A DNA stretch of 64,000 nucleotides from Patagioenas fasciata (taxonomy: Eukaryota > Chordata > Aves > Columbiformes > Columbidae). The position numbers and the translations under genes are program-made. Below, piece by piece: positions 11,501-22,745 of this stretch. The notes under the pieces are model-generated. The model saw only the letters and a program-made list of their open reading frames with translations. It did no database searches and had not been told where the DNA came from. The DNA lies in assembly GCF_037038585.1 (NCBI RefSeq), contig NC_092520.1, positions 9,440,501-9,504,500 of the forward strand. The letters run 5' to 3'. The stretch's first letter is position 1. Each line of letters begins with the position of its first letter.

Positions 11501-13321
11501 CTTCGCCCTTCAAGAAAAAAATACATCCCTTCACAGATGTCCTCTTTGTTAATGCAGAAATTACCAACAGAATGTCTGGTCACTTCTGGAACAATCAGTA
11601 CCTGCCTCTGTAGGCATCAGTAGCATCAGCTCTGTTCATCTACATCTGGCTTTTGGAATAGAAATGTTTTGATATCCTGCGTGAGTCAACTGCTATTTTG
11701 AACATTGTGTGCTTTAATTATAGCCTCCATTCCCAAAGAGGATGCTACCAACCATGGAAGAAACCAGGCCCAACATTTGAGTTGGACACCTTCAGACTTT
11801 AGCAGGTTTTTTTGGTGCAGCTTATGGATGGAGTATTCCTACAGAAAACATGGGAGAGAAGGATTTTTCCTTTTTATTCTTAGATAGCTGTGGTCATTTC
11901 CTGTGCGATTTGCTTTGGTTTACTCGTTTGAGGTATTTCAGGAATGATCCTGCAGTTGTGATCAGTGTAACCTCAGCAGGGTTTTAAATATGTGTAAGCT
12001 CAACATAATTGTGAAGTTTTGTTTGAATAATCTTTGTATGAGGGAGATCCTGCCTGCCTTCCTGCCCAGGGTGCAGTGCCTCCTGCAGCGATCCAGCTGT
12101 ATGGCTAATTTTCAAATAAACTAAAGTTACACATTTTCTTGACACAGTACTAGTGCACGCTGTTCTCTGCAGTCTAAGGCACTCTGCCTGTGGTTCATAA
12201 ACACATTTACAGTCCCATTTGCCTCCCTGTGCATTTCTAATTAATTGAGTTTATAAAGGAATAAGCCAGTATGCTAACTGAAAATTCCCTCAAGAATTGT
12301 CAGCTTATTTCATTAGCTGCCCTCGTGTAGTCACATCACCCTTTCTCGTGTGAGCTCAGGGGAGAGTGAATGCTGCGTGGAGCAGAACCCTTCCCCTGGT
12401 GTGACATGCAAGGGGAAGCGAGTCTCTCATGCAGTCACATTCACTTGCCTGTTCTGACCATCAGTTTGGAGTTTCTGGCTAAGACAGCAAACGATGTGAG
12501 CATCTTGCTTTTGAGGAGAGACTGGGAGAGCTGGGTCTGTTCAGCCTGGAGAGGAGAAGCTGAGAGGGGATCTCATCAATGTTTATAAATATCTCAAGGG
12601 TGGGTGTCAAGAGGATGGATCAGACTCCTTTCAGTGGTGCCCAACGATAGAATGAGGGGCAATGGGCACAGACTGAAGCACAGGAGGTTCCATCTAAACA
12701 TGAGGAGAAACTTCTGGACTTTGAGGCACCAGAGCCCTGGACCATGGCTGCCCAGAGAGGTTGTGGAGTCTCCTTCTCTGGAGACATTCAAACCCACCTG
12801 GACACATTCCTGTGTGATCTGCTCTGGTGAACCTGCTTTAGCAGGTGGGTTGGACTGGATGATCTCCAGAGGCCCCTTCCAACCCCAACCATTCTGTGAT
12901 TCTGTGATTTAATGGCCTCTGTCGGTACAGTCAGAGTAGGTGGGAGCTTTCAGAGAACATCATAATGTAGCTAAAGACAGACACATTTACTCTTTGCCAG
13001 AATTATGGTTTCTGGATGGAGGAATTTACATATTGAGTCTGAATTTTCTTCACATCATGTGAAGGCAAACATAATAACTTCCCATTGATGTCGCCTGGGA
13101 GTTGATGGCTCAATGCCCCTAAGGGTTAAATGCCCTGTGTTTCAGTGTTAACCTGGCATGTTTGTTTCAGAATACATGTTAAGGTATTAGTTTAATGCTG
13201 AGAAGCCTGAAGAGCTTCATGATAGTGGGCTCCATTCAAATCTCTTGACTGTTATTATATGATAATTGGTTAGCAAGCAATGTTTTGGGTGAGTAACTGG
13301 ACTTCCTTTTGCTTTCCACAG
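8201..13321 (+). other. Putative first intron of PRSS23 (5' boundary uncertain)
   Basis: This span runs between the CpG island and the acceptor at 13320-13321. The 5' boundary is either the donor at 8201 or the one at 8596. Inside I see AT-rich unique sequence, one plus-strand CR1 copy (12510-12910) and no convincing exon. A GC-richer patch near 10460-10690 has open frames on both strands but no family resemblance. No tRNA, snoRNA or microRNA hairpin was recognised. Confidence 0.5.
12510..12910 (+). mobile_element. CR1 LINE 3' fragment in the PRSS23 intron
   Basis: Starts in the last part of ORF2 ('tgttcagcctggagaggaga'), passes through the 3' UTR and ends with CCATTCTGTGATTCTGTGATT. It lies on the sense strand of PRSS23 and ends about 410 bp before the acceptor of the coding exon. 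It is relatively well preserved, hence moderately young. No effect on splicing can be inferred. Confidence 0.93.
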
Positions 13322-13334
13322 ACCGACATTCAGA

Positions 13335-14453
13335 ATGGCAGCCTTGTCCACATTAATCCTCCTTTTGTGTGCTGCTAAAGATGTGATGCCCTCCAGCTCC
13401 CACTGGAAACCAACCTGGCCATCTTACAGAGTTCCAGTTATCCTGCCACGATCTACCCTTAACTTGGAGAAGCCGCAGTTTGATGCTGAAGCCAGACTGG
13501 AAGTGACATCTCCCTGTGGCCCAGAGTGCCACAAAAGTTCTCCGCTGCCAACTTACGAAGAAGTAAAGAACTACCTGTCCTATGAAACCTTGTACGCTAA
13601 TGGGAGCCTCACTGAAACTGAAGTGGGCATATATATTCTGAGCAATGGTGGTGATGGATCTCAAGGCAAAACTCGAACTAAGAGGCAGATCTATGGCTAT
13701 GACAGCAGATTTAGCATTTTTGGGAAAGACTTCTTGTTGAATTACCCATTCTCCACATCGGTGAAGCTATCTACAGGTTGCACAGGGACACTCGTGGCTG
13801 AAAAGCATGTTCTTACTGCTGCTCATTGTATCCATGACGGCAAGAGTTATGTCAAAGGAGCTCAGAAACTGCGGGTGGGGTTCCTAAAGCCCAAACTGAA
13901 AGATGGCAGCAAAGGGGCCAATATCACCAACTCAGCAATGCCTGAGAAAATGAAATTCCAGTGGATCCGAGTGAAACGAACACATGTCCCCAAAGGGTGG
14001 ATCAAAGGCAATGCCAATGACATTGGCATGGATTATGACTATGCCCTGCTGGAGCTCAAGAAGCCTCATAAAAGAAAGTTTATGAAGATAGGCGTGAGCC
14101 CACCAGCAAGACACTTGCCTGGAGGGAGGATTCACTTCTCCGGCTACGACAATGATCGTCCGGGCAACCTGGTTTACCGTTTCTGCGATGTCAAAGATGA
14201 AACGTATGACCTGTTGTACCAGCAGTGTGATGCCCAGCCGGGTGCCAGTGGATCTGGGGTGTACGTGAGGATGTGGAAGAGGCAGAATCACAAATGGGAG
14301 CGTAAAATTATTGGAATATTTTCGGGCCATCAGTGGGTGGACATGAACGGCACCCCACAGGATTTCAATGTGGCTGTTCGCATCACACCCCTCAAATACG
14401 CACAGATCTGTTACTGGATCAAAGGCAACTACCTTGACTGCAGGGAAGGATAA
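13335..14453 (+). CDS. PRSS23: Serine protease 23 precursor (PRSS23), complete coding sequence in one exon
   Basis: A 372-residue secreted chymotrypsin-fold serine protease, recognised as PRSS23 from the near-invariant vertebrate core (for example KRQIYGYDSRFSIFGKDFLL). In order: a hydrophobic signal peptide (about residues 1-19); a propeptide containing the SYETLYANGS motif; a basic RTKR processing site at 114-117 directly before QIYGYDS; then the protease domain. The triad is readable: His164 in LTAAHC, Asp235 in DYDYALLEL, Ser305 in GASGSG (replacing the usual GDSGGP). N-glycosylation sequons lie at N89, N196 and N338. The start is supported by A at -3 and G at +4, and by a splice acceptor 13 bases upstream. 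As in mammals, the whole protein lies in one exon. It is about 10 residues shorter than the roughly 383-residue human protein, mainly before the RTKR site. No stops or frameshifts are present. The physiological substrate is not well defined; the identification itself is very secure. Confidence 0.98.
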   Translation: MAALSTLILLLCAAKDVMPSSSHWKPTWPSYRVPVILPRSTLNLEKPQFDAEARLEVTSPCGPECHKSSPLPTYEEVKNYLSYETLYANGSLTETEVGIYILSNGGDGSQGKTRTKRQIYGYDSRFSIFGKDFLLNYPFSTSVKLSTGCTGTLVAEKHVLTAAHCIHDGKSYVKGAQKLRVGFLKPKLKDGSKGANITNSAMPEKMKFQWIRVKRTHVPKGWIKGNANDIGMDYDYALLELKKPHKRKFMKIGVSPPARHLPGGRIHFSGYDNDRPGNLVYRFCDVKDETYDLLYQQCDAQPGASGSGVYVRMWKRQNHKWERKIIGIFSGHQWVDMNGTPQDFNVAVRITPLKYAQICYWIKGNYLDCREG

Positions 14454-14811
14454 GGACAATGAAACTCTTGAAAGCACTTAATGACTGGTTTTAATTATGA
14501 GGAAAGGCTAGACTTCTGCTGCAAATGTGTATGATACGATCTTGTGACATTGGGATGTGATACAGAGCTTTTCAAGCAAGCCACCTTGTTCTTAAGACAG
14601 GGGCTGTGTGGTGCTGTCATTACAGCTCGAAACTGGGGAGAAAGGAACATCTGCTGGGTGGGGAAGGAGCAGGTGGACTTGCTGAATTTGCAGCTGAGCA
14701 ACTGAAGATAAATTAGGGGCGGATCAGTAAACAGTGCGAAATCAGAACCGTCTCCAAAGACTCTTGTAAAAGGGACGCTGTTGACTATCTCATGCCTACA
14801 ATGTTTGTTTT

Positions 14812-14817
14812 AATAAA
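14812..14817 (+). terminator. Candidate proximal polyadenylation signal AATAAA of PRSS23
   Basis: A canonical AATAAA hexamer about 360 bases after the PRSS23 stop codon. The bases just before it are T-rich. It could define a short-3'UTR transcript. The motif is common by chance in AT-rich DNA, so it is only a candidate. Confidence 0.35.
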
Positions 14818-16832
14818 TCCTAGGATTAGTAGAGATGCTTTGATCTGAACTTTTAAAAGAAAATATTTCGATGTTCTTGGGGGCTGGAGAGGGGCATTTA
14901 ATGGTGTTTGCAACCCAAACATTACAGCTTTGTGTTCCTGCATGAGAAAGGGAGTGTGAAGGGCAAGGCATGCGCTGTGGGAGATGAATGCCACACAAAT
15001 AGCGTGAAGGGTAAATAACTGCATAACACTTCTAACCTTTTTTTGGCCTGAGTGATTTGAGCAACATGGTTAAGAAAAATGCTTTTTGAGCAAACAGACC
15101 TTGATGTCAAAAGGACTTGACTGTGAATTTGATGTTGGTCATATGAACAGTGCCATTGCATCCCGCTTCGGGAAACACAAATCATACGTGGGCTTAAGTC
15201 TTTATAGGGCATAGACTTACATCGAGCAGGATCCCTATGAATATCCTGTTACAGAAAGTGCATGGGGACAGAGGTTTGTTTTCTGTAACGACCTACTTAC
15301 ATCTTTTAAAGCAAATCTCGTATCCGCAGCTCAGATTTTTAGAGGGGAAGTTTGTCTTTGGTCTTGCTGGCCATCTGAATTACTGCCTGCAAAGCAGGTT
15401 AAAGGACAAAGGTTCTACTGAGTTTTCCCTCTTTTTGGTGAAGATCTGTGCTGTTCTACCTAAAAATACACCAGGTGGAGGGACCCTTGATTTTTAAGTG
15501 CCTCTCTCTATCATATCCCTTTGACAGTGTAATTTGTATGGCATCTTGACTTCTGTTGCTTGTGTTGTTCGGGGTAGGAATCCTCCTGCTCAAAAAATTG
15601 TTGAGTGACAAGTAATTCTTGGCAAATGCCCAGTTCAGTAATTCTGCAGCTGTAATAGAGCCACATTATAGGATGCAATCTGAGTTTGCTACGAAGGGAT
15701 GTTCTGCTGTCTCTTACAGATAACAGTACTTACATTTTGACTATAGCAGAATTGGAGTTTAAAACAAGAACTGTCTTTTGAAGGTAAAATCAGTGCAGCC
15801 AAATACTTGTAGCTCAGTAAACAGCCATGGGAAATCAGTGTGGTCTGTACAAACCGTGTTTCTCAGGTGGATTGTGCCACTGTATTGCAGTAACACGGTT
15901 AAGTACATGCTGCCATGCCGATATTATTTTTTAAATGGGGTGATAGACACTGGCTCCAGTTCCAGTTTCTCTTCCATCCATCTCTCACTGTCTCCTGAAA
16001 CGTGCCGAGTTGCCCATGGCGCTTGGTGTTGTGGGGCGAATGCAAGTCCCTGGTGTGAAATGGCAGAGCTGGGAGTAAATGAATCTAAGCAGAGCTTCCC
16101 CATGCGATACAAATACAAGGAAAATGTTAACTCAGCTAGGTCTTTCTCACACTCTACTAATTACTATGGCATTTGCAAACATATGCCTGATGGTGCTTTA
16201 TCTTTGTGATGGCTTTGGCTCTAGTTCTGAAAAGCATTTTTTGCTAGAGCTGCCTATGATTATTATTTTTATAGGTGCAGCGTACAAAAACATGGACCCT
16301 CATGTGGGCTTTTGGTGCACTCAGATACAAGCAGTTACTAATGCTTTGAAATATCAATAATCACCATATGTATCTGATGGTCTTTTTCTGCCTTTTTATT
16401 TTAATTTCCTTTACTCTATGCCTGTTATCTGGAGCACTTTTGTTTGAATGTATCACAGTGAATAAAGAAAAGTTATGGAATTTCAATGCAGACATTCTTG
16501 TATTTGTACTATACTTGGGTTGCACCTTCAATCTCATTTCAGTTACTTATTTGTAAAGACATTCAGGTATAGAACAGAGTTATTAATGTCCTTGATGCTC
16601 TTTATTTTCCTTCAATTTTCTTTTTTCCCCACTTGTTAGAAGTTTCTGTTGTTGGTGGTGTTTGTTTGCTTTCTTTAGTACGCTGAATTACTCTGTCTTT
16701 GGATGGTAATAATCAATCTTAGTTTTTGTATAACTGTTGCAGTTCCAAAGTCAGTCATGAGCTCAGATTAGTTAGAGCTGCAAATACCCTATTGGACTAA
16801 AAAGTCACATTGTTTTTATTAACTTTAGGGTG

Positions 16833-16838
16833 AATAAA
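16833..16838 (+). terminator. Candidate distal polyadenylation signal AATAAA of PRSS23
   Basis: An AATAAA hexamer about 2.4 kb past the stop codon; another lies at 16461-16466. It is the last canonical hexamer before the CR1 copy beginning near 17160, and gives a 3' UTR length typical of vertebrate PRSS23. This is an inference from spacing only. Confidence 0.35.
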
Positions 16839-17159
16839 CTACGGAGGAATTTGAACCAGCCAGTATAAGGTCATAAATCAGGCCCATCTTCTTTTTCTCC
16901 TAGTTGATGCAATAATACAAAGTTTCCTGAAGCTGACAGCAAGACCCACGGTTTTTAGAGGAACACTGGAGTGCAGAAATGTTCTGCTTTTTGATTTGGG
17001 GATTGCCACCCATACAACTTTCCTGATCCTTGGATGTTCAAGCTACATCATGTAGGCTTGAGAACATCAGTCCTAGTTTATTGAACATATTTCCCATCCA
17101 CTGGTCCTGTATTCTCAACTGCTTGGTCCAACTGTAGACTAAGAACTTTCCATAAAAAC

Positions 17160-17700
17160 ATATAGGTCAGAAAAAACCCTTTAAGATCATCAAGTCCAAC
17201 TGTTCCAATACTGCCATGTCCACCTCTAAACCATGTCCCTAAGAACCTCATCTACACATCTTTTAAACCCCTCCAGGGATGGTGACTCCACCACTGCCCT
17301 GGGCAGCCTGTTCCAATGCCTGACAGCCCTTTCTGGGAAGAATTTTTTCCTAATATCCAATCTAAACCTCCCCTGGTGCAGCTTGAGGCCATTTCCTCTT
17401 GTCCTATCACTTGTTACTTGGGAGAAGAGACCAACCCCGTCCATGCTACAACCTCCTTTCAGGCAGTTGCAGACAGTGATAAGGTCTCTCCTCAGCCTCC
17501 TTTTCTCCAGGCTGAACAGCCCCAGGTCCCTCAGCCACTCCCATCACACTTGTGCTCCAGACCCCTCACCAGCTCCGTTCCCTTCTCTGAACTCGCTCCA
17601 GCACCTCAAGGTCTTTTCTGTAGTGAGGGGCCCAAAACTAACACAGGATTCGAGGTTTGGCCTCACCAGTGCCCAGTACAGGGACAGAGCACATCTCTTG
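17160..17700 (-). mobile_element. CR1 LINE 3' fragment (mosaic partner A)
   Basis: The octamer end is eroded ('catataggtcagaaaaaacc'), followed by 'aagatcatcaagtccaactg' and typical blocks through 'ctccaggctgaacagcccca' to 'cagtgcccagtacagggaca'. About 540 bp. The 175 bases at 17441-17615 are almost identical to 34346-34520, while the remainder is much more diverged. Confidence 0.93.
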
Positions 17701-17764
17701 TGATGGCTGGCGGAGTAGAGTTCTGCAGAAGGCAAATGAGCTAGAGTGATGTGAGCAAGTGGGG

Positions 17765-17783
17765 TTTGTTTGTTTGTTTGTTT
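17765..17783. repeat. (TTTG)n microsatellite, short
   Basis: About four and a half TTTG units directly after the flank of the CR1 copy. Too short to be of special note. Confidence 0.8.
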
Positions 17784-20700
17784 TAATGTATACAGCACGT
17801 TTAGTGTAATCAAGGGTGGGAGAGTCTCTACTGTACACCCTGTGCAAACATTCCCGATTGCTTTTAGAAAAAAAAGAAAATCTCAGATAACATGGGCAGA
17901 ATTGTTGCACCAAAGGTCAGCATTGTTTCGCCTGTGCCCGCCTGAGTTGTTGGTGATTTTGCCAGCATCTTCATTCAGAATGGGGTTGGGCCACAGATAA
18001 GACAGGACTGGAAGGTGCGTTCTGAGTATATTCCCTTTGATGCTGTGAAGAGGGCCTTTCAAAAACCAGAACTTTGAACTGTGAGAAAGGCAGCCGTGCA
18101 GGCAAAATGGCTTATCAAGGAAACACAAGTAACTAAACTATATACAGGCATGACACTAGAACTGTCATTGTCCAACTGGTGGTGACTGCCGGGGGTCTGC
18201 AGAACTGAATCCAGTGCCTCATTATTCCTGTATCTTCAGGCAAGACAACGGATGGGTATAGAGGGACTGTTTTGGTTGTGAATGGAATGGATTAAAATCT
18301 GCTCCTGCATCTTTAAGAGGCTGACATATGAAAAATTCTAGTTGATATGATATAACTCCCTTGGAGAACAGTGCTGGAGATGGAAACTGAAATCTCGAGA
18401 AAGCACAGACCATGCTGAGCTCTTCCAGAGCACAGGGTGAACTTAGCCTGCTGAAGACTGCAGAATATCATCACGTTTCTTTCTCAGAGGAAAGGTATTT
18501 TTCTCTCATCTGTGATTGTTTTGCAACTGAATTCCCAGGCCTGCCTGTTTAGAGGGCAACCCTCGTCTTAAAAGTTGCACGCTGAACTCCGAGCAAGTAT
18601 AATACATGCTTGAAATTCTTTTCCGTGTTTCCACTTAATCTGCCATTTGTTAGCAGGTTTTGGTAGCGTGCCAAGGCAATATGCGCAGGCCTTGAGAAGA
18701 GAAGCTTTCAAAGAGTGGATAAAGTACGATGGGTGGGTAAAAACTTCTTTGCTTTCCTGGAGTAAAAAGGAAAATGAGGATAGAGAAGAGCAGCAAAGAG
18801 TGAAAGGGCAAAATGATTCATATCACAGGAGCAAGATTCCTCGTGAATTGGCTGCTGTGTATGTATATATGAGTATGGATATGCATGCGTGTAGAGTTTG
18901 TATGAATAATACTGTTTGTTTCCGTTCCCTGTTCTGCTAAGTATAGAAGAAAAACCTGTGAGCTGAATTAAATTAAGCCTTTTAAATCAAGGATGTAAAT
19001 ACCAATCTGAAGCCAATGTGCAGCACATCTGAGAAGTTTAGACCGTGACTTGTCTGCAGGTACATAAGAAAAGTGTGTCAGTGACACTGGAATTAGGAAC
19101 CTGATGCTTCCCACCCAGAAGATGTTTTTTCCCCATTTCACATGGTGGCTATTACAATGCATATGATTTGTGCCTGCTGTTAAAGGTAGTGTGGGATTTT
19201 ACAGGTAAATAATCAAACAGGAGAAACATCTTAACATGCTACAAACACTATTATCAACACTGATTATTCCCAGGATAAAATTATCAGTGATGCCTTGGGT
19301 GTGGATTGATTTTCAACTAAATGGGAATACGTTGAGTCATGAAGCAGGCTCATACTGTTTTTTATCTAAAGATCTCTACCAGTAATTAGGCGATTGTGGC
19401 CTAAAGGGAGACAATGAGTGTTCATCTGCAGACTTAATGGACAATGTTTATTTTTTTTACAATAAATTCTGTTTACAAGATAAGTATGTGTCAGCAGAGA
19501 TCTACAAGGTGTTAACACTTCTATTAGTTCACCAAGCAAATGATAATGATACAAACCACTTCATTTAAAGAGCACATATGATGAAAATATCTGGTACATG
19601 TTAACTGATATTTGCTCATTTGCTCTCATTTCAGTTTTGGAAATCACTGCTTATGCTGATTTGGTGAGGACAGTGTTTTTCTAGCAAGCCTCTAATACAA
19701 AGAGCATGTTCACAAAATACTGACACATGATGGGAGTAAGGAGGTTGTTCGCTCCTATTGGAGTGACAGCAGTAATAAGGCATAATAATTTTTTCTAGCT
19801 TATGCTAAACAATTTCCTATAACTATTTTATGCCACATTATCATAGATCTGGTGATTTTCCACAGGTTGCATACATGAAGGAGTTGATTTAATGATGATT
19901 TAGATTTGTGTTTTACATCCACTTACCTGTGAAGCCAGGTGTATTTACTGCTATGGTCAGGTCAGAAGAGAACAAAAATGTTCACATTTGCAAAAGTTCA
20001 ACATAATGTCTAACATAATGTCCCACTCCTGAGCTGATGCTGAACTATATTTGCCACCATACAGAAAGGGGTAGGTTTAAATGGGGTAGCTTAAATGAGT
20101 TTAAACATGAGCTAGCTGGTAAACCGTTCCTTTTTGGTACTTTCCCACTATCTCCATCCTTCTTTCTCCATTCCCGCCCATCCTTTGGAAGAAAACTTCC
20201 CATGATGAAAAAGAATGGAGATTCTTAAAAATGAGGGGATAAGGTACACTTCAGAAAACTGTTCAACTGCCGTGTTTGTGCTTTCCTGTGGCGAAGAGGG
20301 TGCCCACCCGATGGCTTGGCTGTTCTCATTATTCTGGGACCCGCAGGTGGCAATTGCTTGGGTTTTGAATAAAAATTTCCCGCCGGGTCAAAGAAACCTT
20401 TCTGATAAAAACTTATCTGAAAGCAGGATTTTTCAATAAATCTTTGGTTTCTGTGGATTTCTAGAAAAGCCTCTCTTTCTTATGAATTTCGGTTAACTTG
20501 CTTCGGTTAACTTTTCTTGTGGGGGTGTTCTGCTCCCCATGGGAAGGAGGATGGTGCCACTGCTCGGAAGATGATATCATGGCTTATCAACAGCGTTCAA
20601 CAAAATTATCTGGTTCAAAAGTAATTTTTTGTCTAAGTTTATTGCAGTCTTGTTCCTTCCAAATGAAGCACACAGGAGCTTGTTTTATTGTTGACAGGAA

Positions 20701-21076
20701 AAGTAGCATGTGGAGGGGTGCACACCTCTGCAGGACCAGTGAACCGTGGGACCGGAGGCTACAGAAACAGGTGGAACAACGGGGATTTTCTGGCCTCTGC
20801 CTTCTCACAAAAGCTTCACTCAGCAGAGCAGCGTGGGGTGGAAGAAAATGTCACGCTGGGCTTCATCCCGCACCCACCAAAGTCTGCTATTGTGTTGGGT
20901 GGGAGCAAAGGGATCTGCCACACGGCTTAAATGTCACCAGGCGTGTGGGAGGACTTCTCTTCAGCCAGCCCTTCTGAGGGGTCATTGTGGGCAATGAAAG
21001 GGCAGGAAAGACTTCTCCAGGCGTGTGGGTGGGGGAAATGAACCCTTCGTGCTGGGAACACATCAGAGGTGCGGAT
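17784..21076. other. Intergenic, no gene seen
   Basis: Unique AT-rich sequence downstream of PRSS23. Nothing beyond short random reading frames; no repeat family was recognised. Confidence 0.65.
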
Positions 21077-21302
21077 TATAGAATCATCTAGATTGGAAGA
21101 GACCCTTAAGATCATCGAGTCCAACTATAACCTAACTCCAGTACTAACTGATGTCCATAAGAGCCTCATCTATGCATCTTTTAAACCCCTTCAGGGATGG
21201 TGACTCCACCGCTTCCCTGGGCAGCCTGTCCCGGTGCTTCACAACACTTTCCAGGAAGAATTTTTTCCTAATATCCAATCTGAACCTTCCCTGGCACAAC
21301 TC
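21077..21302 (-). mobile_element. CR1 LINE 3' fragment
   Basis: Starts ATAGAATCATCTAGATTGG, continues with 'aagatcatcgagtccaacta' and 'tttaaaccccttcagggatg', and stops at 'ccttccctggcacaactc'. About 225 bp. Its 5' truncation point coincides with a perfect 11-bp tandem duplication (TCTGAAATGTC twice, 21301-21322). Confidence 0.92.
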
Positions 21303-21689
21303 TGAAATGTCTCTGAAATGTCTGAGGTGATAACTCCTGTGGGATGTAATTATTTACCAGGAAGAAGAATAAAAACTGAAAGAATAACCTGAAAGAAACT
21401 GTGAGTTGTGTGCAGTTCACAGTACCAATGAAAGAACTGTTTACCCAGAATATTTTTCTAAGTACATGTGGCCACTGCTGTTCTTGCCAGTGCTAAGAAC
21501 TTTAACTGCCTGGGCTGGACTCAATCTTGCAGGTACTGTGGAGACATCTGCATTAGAAATTCGCATTTCCCAGGCTTCACCATAAAAACAGACATTCTGT
21601 CTCCTTGTTTCCACCTCATTCAGGAAACACAATCCCCTTTCAAGTACATGATCTTAAGCCTCGTATAATGAAATATCTTTAGGGTATTT

Positions 21690-21990
21690 CCCAGTAATCG
21701 GCTCCCTGACTTCTTCCTGTGAGCTATTCTGCTGCTCTTCCCAGCTTTGTGTCATCAGCAAATTTCATTAATGTGCTGCTTCTTCTTGTGTAAATGTTGC
21801 TGGTGAATATATTTGGTTAACACAGGCTAAGAGTGATGCTTGAGAAACTCTGCTTGTAACCTCCCTCTGCCCTGACGGTTCCCCTTTCAGCACCTTTTGT
21901 CTCTGCTTCAGGCAGACCCTTTTGCTAATAATTCCCTACACGGCACCATTTTAATTGCTTTGCTGAAAGCCAGTTAGATGAGGTCCACCA
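21690..21990 (-). mobile_element. Possible ancient CR1/L3-like LINE relic
   Basis: The stretch around 'ctttgtgtcatcagcaaatt' followed by a pyrimidine-rich and then 'ctgaaagccagttagatgag' sequence resembles old CR1/L3 family 3' regions known across amniotes. No octamer tail is visible and divergence is high. This rests on recognising short motifs, so confidence is limited. Confidence 0.4.
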
Positions 21991-22676
21991 AAACAAATTA
22001 TTATAAATTAAATCATTGCTTGACCAATGCAATAAATCTGCAATAAATTATGTAAAAATAGATGGCCTATTTCATCACGCTTGCTTAATCTTTCTTTAAA
22101 TGCTCACCAGAAAGAAATACTTCAATTAATATTACAGTTTTGGGACATAGCTTTTAGTATAATATTATCAAGATAATTGGAAGTCTTATGGGACAAAATG
22201 TCAAAATTATCTATGGTTTAAGCTTAAAAGTTGTGTACATTCATTTTTATTAAGCTCTAATCCAGAACATAAACAGTATATTGGATCTCTTTCTTCATAT
22301 AGCTGGTTGTTTAGATGTTGATGAACCACAGATAAAGCCTAAGGACACAACTGTGATTTTTTTAGTTCTCTATAGCTGCCTTATTTGCATTGTTACCAAT
22401 CTGAGCAGATGCAAGATCTTTCACATCATCATGATGATAAAACAGCTCATTCTTTTGATGTCAGATAAAACACAATTTTGATGTGATTCTGAAGCCAAGA
22501 ATCATAAAATCTGCTGTCATAATATCTTCTTCCACACTTGAAAGGGCTGTGAGACATCTGGAAGTAGAAGAAACTTTTCTTTTGCCCCATAAAAAATAGT
22601 GTTGCCCTCTTTTTCTTCCCAGTTTTGACTCTTGCAATCTGGAGAAATTATAAAAGCAGTCTGTGAAGGCAGTTTA

Positions 22677-22745
22677 TCACGGAATCACGGAGTGTTAGGG
22701 ATTGGAAAGGACCTTGAAAGACCATCTAGTCCAATCCCTTTGTGG
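22677..22745 (-). mobile_element. Very short CR1 LINE 3'-end fragment
   Basis: TCACGGAATCACGGAGTG then 'attggaaaggaccttgaaag' and 'ccatctagtccaatcccttt'. Only about 70 bp survives. CpG in the octamers (ACGG for ACAG) is a base variant from the usual form. Confidence 0.82.

Larger units (their letters stand above)
13322..16860 (+). other. PRSS23: PRSS23 terminal exon (short 5' leader, CDS and probable 3' UTR)
   Basis: The exon start is set by a good acceptor: a pyrimidine tract (TTCCTTTTGCTTTCCACAG) ending at 13321. Only 13 bases of leader precede the ATG. Downstream of the stop at 14451-14453 there is no further gene-like reading frame. AATAAA signals occur at 14812-14817, 16461-16466 and 16833-16838. 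The last gives a 3' UTR of about 2.4 kb, similar to the long 3' UTR of mammalian PRSS23; the first would give a short isoform. No CR1 copy interrupts 14454-17159, which fits the segment being transcribed and constrained. The exact 3' end is an inference and needs RNA evidence. Confidence 0.6.
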
